Assembly: GCA_958346135.1 (NCBI GenBank) | Contig: CATVQN010000010.1 | Location: 1 to 11,766 of the forward strand | Direction: 5' to 3' | From: an uncultured Eubacteriales bacterium | Lineage (GTDB): Bacteria; Bacillota; Clostridia; Monoglobales; Monoglobaceae | DNA: 11,766 bases | Shown: one piece after another, positions 6,283 through 11,766 of the stretch | Layout of the letters: every line of letters starts with the position of its first letter | Numbering within the stretch: the stretch's first letter is position 1 | Position numbers and translations under genes: made by a program | The notes under the pieces: model-generated | Databases searched by the model: none | What the model saw: the letters and a program-made list of their open reading frames with translations, nothing else | Told to the model about the DNA's origin: nothing

Positions 6283-9129
6283 GTGCCGGAGGGGACGAAT
6301 CTGGCGGATATGAGCAACAATAAATTGGATAGCCATGATCAGGACGGAACTACGCTGTTTCGGTTATTGGGCGAGCACAGAGATACAGCCTTGAATGGCA
6401 ACGGCGAAGAATGGCACGCCAGCTTTAAGCTGTGCATTCCTGTTTCGGCAGGAATGGCGGATACCGGCGAAATTGAGATCGGGGCCAACACCAATGTCCG
6501 GCAATACAACATCTACTGGGCGGAAAATCCGGACTCTGCACAGCAGAGCTTTCTCTTTGCCGATCCGGGCGAAATTGGACTCTATACAGGCAGGAAGTTT
6601 TCCTGGAACGTCTCAGGCGAGACTCTGCAAAGTGCGGCGATCCGGGTGAAAAAGGTGGACGGTGTAGGAAACGGCTTGCCGGGCGCTGAGTTCCAACTCA
6701 AAGACTCCGGCGGCAGCGTGGTTGACACCGAGACCACAAACAGCAACGGAGAGGCGCTTTTCGACAGCAATATAGGGGTAGGCCAGCGGTACACGGTAGT
6801 GGAGACCAAAGCCCCGGAGGGCTATTCGGTGGATTCATCCCCCAGAACGGTCACAGCAGAAGCTAACAACCAAAACAACACGGTAGAAATCCGGGTCACC
6901 GATGAAAACGAGGGCGTATTCGTGATTAAGAAGACGGATGTGCAGAACGGCGCCCTTCTTCCCGGTGTGGAGTTTCTCATTGAATCCACTCGGAGTACCT
7001 TCAAGACGACCGTAATGACTCGGGCGGACGGCAAGGCGGTACTGACGCAAAAAGAACTGCCCGCCGGGGAATATACAATTACCGAAACCAAAGCGCCAAG
7101 AGGCTACGAACTGAGTCGTGAGACCCGGACGGTGACCTGGAACGGCAGCGGGAATCTGACGGTGACGTTTTCGAATAAGCGGCAGTTAGGATTGACCATC
7201 ATGAAACGGGATGCGGACACCAACAATCTGCTGGAGGATGCGGTGTTTAATATTTATCGGGACGGACAGCTTGTGACTGCCGTTGTTACCAATGATTACG
7301 GCGTGGCTCATGTGGATGGCCTAAGTGAAGGGTATTATGAGATCGAGGAGGTTGCGGCCCCGGATGGATATATCCTGGATGGAACTCGCCACGGGATATA
7401 TATTGATTCGTATAACCCGGCCACAGATGACGACCCGATGCTGATCGTTACCAACACCAAGCTCCCCTCTCTCCGCGTCCGCAAATTGGACGCCGAAACC
7501 ATGAAGCCGTTGGAAAACGCAGTATTTGAGATCCGCAAAGATACTGAGTTATTGGGTAAATATACCACCGACAGCTATGGCGAAATCGAACTCACCGACA
7601 TCCAGCCGGGAGTGTACGAAGCGAAAGAGGTCAAAGCTCCTGACGGATACGTCACGGACGGCACGCCTCAAAGTATCAAGATCGAGGCGGGAGAGTCCGG
7701 GGAACTGATTTTCCTCAATTCCGCTAAGCCGGGATTCAGAATTATCAAAATCGCCGAGGACAGCGGGAAACGTCTGGAGGGCGCGGTCTTTACCGTTTCT
7801 AAGGTGGACGGCAGCTATACGCAGGAATTTATCAGCGATGGCAACGGTGAGATCGACCTGACTGATCTGGAACCGGGAGTCTACACCATACAGGAAACGA
7901 CTGCCCCGGACGGGTATGTGGTGACGGATGCAGTGCGGACCTTTGAAATTATTGAAGGCCAAAACGCAGCGTTTGTATTTACCAATAAGGAGAAGCCTGA
8001 CCTCACCATCGTGAAGCAGGACAATAAAGGCAACCGCTTAGCCGGCGCTGTGGTACGGATCACCAAGATGGACGATCCGTCTATTCAGTACGAAGCTACT
8101 ACGGACGATCAGGGTCGAATCTTCCTATCGGATATTCCCGAAGGCGTTTATACGGTCAAAGAGGTAATCGCTCCTACCGGATATTTGCTCAACGAGGAGG
8201 AATTTACCGTGGCGCTAAAAGCCGGAATGAACGGCTACCTCACCATCCCGGACAAGCAAAAGCCAAGCCTGACAATCAAAAAATATGACAGCTTGACCGG
8301 GGAGAGCATGGCAGGAGTCACCTTTGAGGTATATAAAGACACGACCCTGATCGGTACATATACCACCGACGAAAACGGTGTAATAGAGATTGAAGGTTTA
8401 GAACCGGGGATATATTCGGTGCAGGAAATCGAAGCGCCCGGCGGATATGTCCGCAGCGAACAGGAGTATCATGTGGAGCTGTTCCCGGGCAAGCAGTCCG
8501 AGATTGTGGTGGTCAATGCGGAAAAACCCAGTTTAAAGATCGTCAAGACGGACGCCATTACTGGCGAGCCTATGTCAGACGTAGGGTTTGTCGTAAGAAA
8601 AGCAGAAGGCGAGACCGAGAATACCGTTGTTACCGATGAAAACGGCGAAGCGGTGCTTGAACACTTAGAGCCGGGGATTTATGAGGTGACCGAGGCAAGC
8701 GTGCCGGACGGATACCTGCTGGATCCTAACAGTAAGCTGGTGACGCTGGCGCCCAACAGAACAAGCGTAGTACGGTTCAAGAATTATCCTAAACCCAACC
8801 TGCTTGTGAAAAAGATCGACCGAATTACCGGGGACGTGTTAAAAGGCGCAAAATTTCATATCACTTATGCCAGCAATAATACCTCAACGGGCGAAATCAA
8901 CGATTTAGGCGAATACACCACCGACGAAACCGGCGCAGTGCGGCTGTACGACTTAAAGGACGGATGGTATAAGGTGACAGAAGTCCAGGCACCCGATGGT
9001 TACAAGATCGACAATGAGAATCAGGAGATCTACATCAGGGCCGGCGAAAACAAGGAGCTGACCTTTGAGGACACACCTTTGTCGGCCTTAGTGATTAAAA
9101 GGTGGACGCCAACACCGGGGCGGTGCTGA
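6283..9129 (+). CDS. Adhesin central piece: beta domain plus Cna-B repeats 1-9 and start of 10
   Basis: The frame is the same as the thioester piece and is open from the codon after the amber stop (6268). GTG 6283 is only the first possible start and has no convincing ribosome binding site, so independent translation is doubtful. Residues to about 117 form a beta domain that follows the thioester domain (WHASFKLCIPVSAG, QYNIYWAENPDSAQQSFL). Nine complete Cna-B repeats follow from 6634. Each has a strand A lysine (xIxKxD), a central Glu in ETxAPxGY and a terminal Asn or Asp. The end, KRWTPTPGRC before TGA 9127-9129, is out-of-frame tail: the repeat pattern continues in another frame from about 9102. 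The real protein would thus continue into the C-terminal piece. Confidence 0.8.
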   Translation: MPEGTNLADMSNNKLDSHDQDGTTLFRLLGEHRDTALNGNGEEWHASFKLCIPVSAGMADTGEIEIGANTNVRQYNIYWAENPDSAQQSFLFADPGEIGLYTGRKFSWNVSGETLQSAAIRVKKVDGVGNGLPGAEFQLKDSGGSVVDTETTNSNGEALFDSNIGVGQRYTVVETKAPEGYSVDSSPRTVTAEANNQNNTVEIRVTDENEGVFVIKKTDVQNGALLPGVEFLIESTRSTFKTTVMTRADGKAVLTQKELPAGEYTITETKAPRGYELSRETRTVTWNGSGNLTVTFSNKRQLGLTIMKRDADTNNLLEDAVFNIYRDGQLVTAVVTNDYGVAHVDGLSEGYYEIEEVAAPDGYILDGTRHGIYIDSYNPATDDDPMLIVTNTKLPSLRVRKLDAETMKPLENAVFEIRKDTELLGKYTTDSYGEIELTDIQPGVYEAKEVKAPDGYVTDGTPQSIKIEAGESGELIFLNSAKPGFRIIKIAEDSGKRLEGAVFTVSKVDGSYTQEFISDGNGEIDLTDLEPGVYTIQETTAPDGYVVTDAVRTFEIIEGQNAAFVFTNKEKPDLTIVKQDNKGNRLAGAVVRITKMDDPSIQYEATTDDQGRIFLSDIPEGVYTVKEVIAPTGYLLNEEEFTVALKAGMNGYLTIPDKQKPSLTIKKYDSLTGESMAGVTFEVYKDTTLIGTYTTDENGVIEIEGLEPGIYSVQEIEAPGGYVRSEQEYHVELFPGKQSEIVVVNAEKPSLKIVKTDAITGEPMSDVGFVVRKAEGETENTVVTDENGEAVLEHLEPGIYEVTEASVPDGYLLDPNSKLVTLAPNRTSVVRFKNYPKPNLLVKKIDRITGDVLKGAKFHITYASNNTSTGEINDLGEYTTDETGAVRLYDLKDGWYKVTEVQAPDGYKIDNENQEIYIRAGENKELTFEDTPLSALVIKRWTPTPGRC

Positions 9130-10784
9130 AAGGGACCAAATTCAGGCTTCGGTATTTATCCGGGGTCAGCGGCACCGGCGGCACAGTGATCGGCGAGTAC
9201 ACAACCTCGGCCAACGGAACCGTTGTCATTACTCGCCTGAAGGCAGGAACCTACATTGTTGAGGAAATCCAGGCGCCAAAGGGATATGCAATCTCTGAAT
9301 CCGAGAAGACGGTCTACATCACCGGCGAGGATCAGGATGTGATTACGGTGGAGTTTGCCGATAAGCCGGAGGGCGACTTAATTGTCCAAAAGCTGGACAG
9401 CGAGACCAAGCAACCTTTGCCCGGCGCACAGTTTGAGATTAAAAAATCCAATGGCGAATACCTCCCCAACCAGGGCGGAGTGGTGAGCTCTAATGGTATT
9501 TATGTGACAGATGAAAGCGGCCAGATCCACATTACTGGAATCGAGCCGGGTACCACGGTGGTTGTCACCGAGACAAAAGCGCCCGATGGCTATGTGTTAG
9601 AAACCGAATCTCAGACGGTACAGATCAATGCGGGGGACAGCCAAACTTTGACCTTTTACAACAAGCCGGACAGCGGTTTGCTGATTAAAAAGGTGGACAA
9701 GCGCACCGGCGAACCCCTCTATGGGGCGGTGTTCAAGGTGACGGCGGACGACGGCAGCGTGGTGGGCAATGCCAACGGCAGATACACCACCGACCGCGAC
9801 GGCGTGATCCATATTTACGACCTGCCCACCGCCACATACATCGTCACCGAGGTGGAAGCCCCGGATGGGTACAAGCTGGACAGCACACCCCAAACCATCA
9901 AGCTGGTATCGGGCGAGACCCATGAGCTGACCTTCTACGATGAGGCCATCGGCGGGATCCGGCTCACCAAGTTGGATGAGGAAACGAGGCAGCCGATCTC
10001 CGGCGTGGAATTTGAGGTGGAGTACATGAACGGGAAGCGTGTGGGAACATTCCGCACCAATGCCAACGGCGTGATCGTACTCAATGGCTTAGAGAATGGC
10101 TGGTACACCGTGGTGGAGACCAAAGCTGCCAAAGGGTATCAGTTAGACAGCGAACCCCATAATGTGGAGGTGAAGGACGGAGAAATAACCCCCATCACCA
10201 TTACCAACCGAAAAGAGTCTGCTTTCCGAATCCACAAGGTGGATTCGGTGACGGGCAAAGGCATTTATGGCGTAACATTCCTGATCTCCGACCATTACGG
10301 GAATCCCGTCGCACAGTACACCTCCGATCAAAACGGGTACGTGTACATGGACAATCACAGCCTTGCCGACGGGAAGTATTTCATTCGTGAAATATCTGTC
10401 CCGGACGGGTATATCATGGACACCGAGGTCAAAACCTTTTACGTGGAATACGGCGCCACCAGCACAATCACATGGTACAACACGCCGACCCGGGCGCAGA
10501 TCCAAGTGGTGAAGAAGTCGGCGGACGACAACCAGATGAATGGACTGGCGGCGGGCTCTCTGCTGGAAGGCGCCATCTTTGAGGTGTACGACCGGGGCGG
10601 AAACGTGGTAGACACCATTCAGACGGACAAGAACGGCCGGGCCAGCTCTAAGCTGCTGCCGTTGGGTCTATATACTGTCCGTGAAACCACTGCCCCGCCA
10701 TTCTATTCCATTAACGAGACGGTGATGACGGCCAACCTTGAATTTGCCGGGCAGATCGTCAGCTTTGAGGTGCAGGACAAGTCG
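6634..10784 (+). repeat. Array of 15 Cna-B (SpaA-type) domains
   Basis: Repeat starts: 6634, 6913, 7186, 7465, 7729, 7996, 8263, 8527, 8794, 9079, 9372, 9672, 9948, 10218, 10491; the last ends near 10784. Each is about 88-100 residues. All 15 keep the strand A Lys and the Glu before APxGY (AAKGY in repeat 13, APPFY in 15). The bond-forming last residue is Asn in repeats 2-5, 7, 8, 11, 13, 14 and Asp in 1, 6, 9, 10, 12, 15. This supports internal Lys-Asn or Lys-Asp isopeptide bonds in all domains. The DNA of the repeats has diverged, with no long identical copies, so assembly collapse or recent expansion is unlikely. Confidence 0.88.
9097..9100 (+). other. Probable 1-base deletion in an A run, shifting the adhesin frame
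   Basis: The sequence reads ATTAAAAGGTGGAC with four A. The equivalent place in repeat 12 (9684-9697) reads ATTAAAAAGGTGGAC-like with five A, and repeat 1 (near 6646) also has AAAAAGGTGGAC. Adding one A restores VIKKVDANTGAVLKG, the expected start of a Cna-B domain, and joins the two frames exactly. Confidence 0.85.
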
Positions 10785-11333
10785 GTGTCAACCGGCGTAA
10801 GCATCATCAAGAAAGGATATAACGAGGTAATGCCGAACAATCCGGTGGTCTACTCCTTCAGCAGTATCGCCAACACCTCCAGCGTGCCGCTGAGCAGCTT
10901 CTATTGGAGAGACACCCTGCCCTCAGCGATCCGGTGTGAGAAGCTGATAACAGGAACGTACAATCAACAGCTGTCGTACAAGATTGTGTACCGTACCAAC
11001 CTCTCCGGGGAGGAATATCGGACCATCAATGATAACCTGTCTACCAGTCACAACTACGCACTGGATATTTCCAATGCGGCTTTGGGGTTAACTTCCGATG
11101 AGTACCTGACCGAGATCATGTTTGTGTTTGGCAGCGTGAAAGCAGGCTTTGCCCAGGTGGAAGCGCCGTATCTGTATGCCAGAGCCGTTGCGGGCCTGCC
11201 CAACGACGCCAGCTTTGTCAATCAGGCGGATGTGGGCGGCGTATATGACGGCCAGTGGATCACCAGCGTATCACGGTGGGTGACAAAGGTATACAACTAC
11301 ACCCACATCGAGATGCCGAGAACCGGCTATTAA
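9102..11333 (+). CDS. Adhesin C-terminal piece: Cna-B repeats 10-15 and C-terminal domain
   Basis: Frame-shifted continuation of the adhesin. GTG 9102 (Val in KKVDANTG) lies inside the first strand of repeat 10 and lacks a ribosome binding site, so it is not a natural start. Repeats 10-15 run to about 10784. The C-terminal domain of about 180 residues (10785-11333) starts STGVSIIKKGY and contains YWRDTLPSAIR, MFVFGSVKAGFAQVEAPYLY and QADVGGVYDGQW, a pattern of Ig-like or DUF11-like beta domains of surface proteins. The last six residues are MPRTGY before TAA. MPRTG fits a variant LPXTG sorting motif, but the usual hydrophobic segment and basic tail are missing. It could be a motif used without a membrane stop, or a truncated signal. 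Confidence 0.8.
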   Translation: MDANTGAVLKGTKFRLRYLSGVSGTGGTVIGEYTTSANGTVVITRLKAGTYIVEEIQAPKGYAISESEKTVYITGEDQDVITVEFADKPEGDLIVQKLDSETKQPLPGAQFEIKKSNGEYLPNQGGVVSSNGIYVTDESGQIHITGIEPGTTVVVTETKAPDGYVLETESQTVQINAGDSQTLTFYNKPDSGLLIKKVDKRTGEPLYGAVFKVTADDGSVVGNANGRYTTDRDGVIHIYDLPTATYIVTEVEAPDGYKLDSTPQTIKLVSGETHELTFYDEAIGGIRLTKLDEETRQPISGVEFEVEYMNGKRVGTFRTNANGVIVLNGLENGWYTVVETKAAKGYQLDSEPHNVEVKDGEITPITITNRKESAFRIHKVDSVTGKGIYGVTFLISDHYGNPVAQYTSDQNGYVYMDNHSLADGKYFIREISVPDGYIMDTEVKTFYVEYGATSTITWYNTPTRAQIQVVKKSADDNQMNGLAAGSLLEGAIFEVYDRGGNVVDTIQTDKNGRASSKLLPLGLYTVRETTAPPFYSINETVMTANLEFAGQIVSFEVQDKSVSTGVSIIKKGYNEVMPNNPVVYSFSSIANTSSVPLSSFYWRDTLPSAIRCEKLITGTYNQQLSYKIVYRTNLSGEEYRTINDNLSTSHNYALDISNAALGLTSDEYLTEIMFVFGSVKAGFAQVEAPYLYARAVAGLPNDASFVNQADVGGVYDGQWITSVSRWVTKVYNYTHIEMPRTGY

Positions 11334-11340
11334 AAAAAGT

Positions 11341-11368
11341 GGGGCTGTCATTCGTATATGGCAGCCCC
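11341..11368. promoter_or_regulatory. 11-bp hairpin flanked by A runs between adhesin and the next gene
   Basis: GGGGCTGTCAT (11341-11351) pairs with ATGGCAGCCCC (11358-11368), one G-U pair, loop TCGTAT. It is preceded by seven A (11332-11338) and followed by seven A (11369-11375). In the plus direction it lacks the T run of an intrinsic terminator; read on the minus strand it is followed by CTTTTTTT, which does fit one. It may stop antisense transcription, or stabilise or punctuate plus-strand mRNA before the next gene. Confidence 0.55.
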
Positions 11369-11399
11369 AAAAAAATACTCAGATTTAGGAGGAATGACA

Positions 11400-11711
11400 T
11401 TGAAAGAGAAAGTGAAGCGGCTGCTCCGAAAGGTCTTGCCGGTCTTTGCGTACATTTTGATCCTCACCATGCCGCAGGTTTTTGCCGTGGAGGATATGTG
11501 GACGGTGGCGAATCGGATCATTGTGGACGTGTATAACAAGATCGCGGGGATCAGCACCGTGCTGGCCGGGCTGATGACGGCTGTCTGCGTCATAGGCTTG
11601 AAGCTGTCCAGTTCGCAGCAGAAATCGGATCAGGCGTATGACTGGCTAAAGCGGATCTGGATCGCGTGGGCGATTATCAACGGTATCGGCGCATTTTTGG
11701 CCTATGTCAGA
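11400..11711 (+). CDS. VirB2/TrbC-like small membrane protein, 3' end missing
   Basis: First 104 residues of a small membrane protein. TTG 11400 is chosen as start because AGGAGG (11387-11392) lies seven bases upstream; the in-frame ATG 11394 is only one base from that site. The N-terminus is basic (KEKVKRLLRK) then hydrophobic (VLPVFAYILILTMPQVFA), like a signal peptide with possible cleavage after residue 29. Two further membrane segments follow, at about 48-67 (IAGISTVLAGLMTAVCVIGL) and 86-103 (IWIAWAIINGIGAFLAYV), with a short polar loop (SSSQQKSDQAYDWLKR). Leader plus two membrane helices is the layout of VirB2/TrbC pilin-like proteins of type IV conjugation systems, and Clostridia ICEs carry such genes (for example the Maff2/CD1107-type) before the transfer genes. 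The frame stays open into adapter sequence after 11712, so any longer translation is artificial. Confidence 0.6.
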
Positions 11712-11712
11712 C

Positions 11713-11766
11713 CTGTCTCTTATACACATCTCCGAGCCCCGAGACGAATTACAAGATCTCGTATGC
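11713..11766 (+). other. Sequencing adapter (Nextera read-2 type), not biological
   Basis: CTGTCTCTTATACACATCT (11713-11731) is the 19-base Tn5 mosaic end used in tagmentation libraries. It is followed by CCGAGCCCCGAGAC (11732-11745), matching the Nextera read-2 adapter except for one missing A after CCC, then ten bases at the index position (11746-11755), then ATCTCGTATGC (11756-11766), the start of the P7 sequence. The order adapter, index, P7 is that of library read-through, so this is contamination at a contig end. Confidence 0.97.

Larger units (their letters stand above)
5428..11333 (+). pseudogene. Giant thioester/Cna-B adhesin gene, interrupted twice
   Basis: Three open frames together make one adhesin of about 1968 residues: signal peptide, thioester (TQXA-type) domain, a linking beta domain, 15 Cna-B repeats, and a C-terminal domain ending in MPRTGY. 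The first two pieces are in the same frame, split only by TAG at 6265-6267. The second and third are split by a 1-base shift at the A run 9097-9100; restoring one A makes the whole length an exact multiple of three (1969 codons with the stop). The domain after the thioester region and repeat 10 both run across the breaks, so this is one gene and not three. Start ATG 5428 has GAGG seven bases upstream. Whether it is a true pseudogene, a phase-variable gene or a sequence with errors cannot be settled from this window. Confidence 0.8.

Noticed and set aside
6283..6290. Independent gene starting at GTG 6283
   Set aside because: No convincing ribosome binding site, and the same frame continues from before the stop with the domain running across it.
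9090..9105. Programmed -1 ribosomal frameshifting in the adhesin
   Set aside because: No X XXY YYZ slippery heptamer in the right frame; the run has only four A and the -1 pairing would meet T. Comparison with repeats 1 and 12 points to a missing A.
6634..10784. DNA-level tandem repeat or CRISPR-like array
   Set aside because: Periodicity is at protein level (Cna-B domains); the DNA copies have diverged, with no conserved short repeat and spacer pattern.
11713..11731. Natural Tn5-type transposon end
   Set aside because: It is followed by library adapter, index and P7 sequence in order, so it comes from sample preparation.

Overview
The window looks like part of an integrative conjugative element (ICE) of the Tn1549/CTn kind from an uncultured gut Clostridia bacterium (Lachnospiraceae or Oscillospiraceae type). 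This rests on moderate GC, strong AGGAGG-type ribosome binding sites, all genes on the plus strand, stop-start overlaps between genes, and the gene set: a ParB-like protein, a CpaE/MinD-like ATPase relative, a sortase, a giant Cna-B adhesin and a VirB2-like membrane protein. No relaxase, integrase or VirB4/VirD4 lies inside the window, so the ICE assignment is an inference from content and order.

Layout. 1-2217: a tightly packed block of parB-like (5' end outside the window), a RelE/HigB-like toxin, and a CpaE-like protein with a degenerate P-loop (toxin and CpaE-like gene overlap by ATGA). 2265-4158: a block of a secreted, membrane-tethered protein of unknown function, an unannotated 34-residue membrane micro-ORF, and a class D-like sortase, joined by stop-start overlaps. 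4187-5395: a transglutaminase-like surface protein with its own sigma-A-type promoter and intrinsic terminator, apparently a monocistronic unit. 5428-11333: one very large adhesin gene (about 1968 residues if intact) with a signal peptide, a Cys-Gln thioester domain, 15 Cna-B repeats and a C-terminal domain ending in MPRTGY. It is broken in this sequence by one in-frame amber codon (6265-6267) and one apparent 1-base deletion in an A run (9097-9100). 11341-11368: a hairpin flanked by A runs. 11400-11711: the 5' part of a VirB2/TrbC-like gene. 11713-11766 is not biological: it matches an Illumina Nextera read-2 adapter with a 10-base index and the start of P7, so the natural sequence ends at about 11712.

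How the parts may work together (inference): the left block would serve maintenance and regulation of the element. The central block would build a covalently cross-linked surface fibre: thioester tip for attachment, isopeptide-locked Cna-B stalk, sortase for anchoring, and a transglutaminase-like protein that may cross-link or process. This would sit just before the mating-channel genes, suggesting the adhesin aids cell-cell or host contact during transfer. The broken adhesin raises three options: decay, phase or suppression control, or sequence error. No stretch longer than 300 bases lacks a gene.
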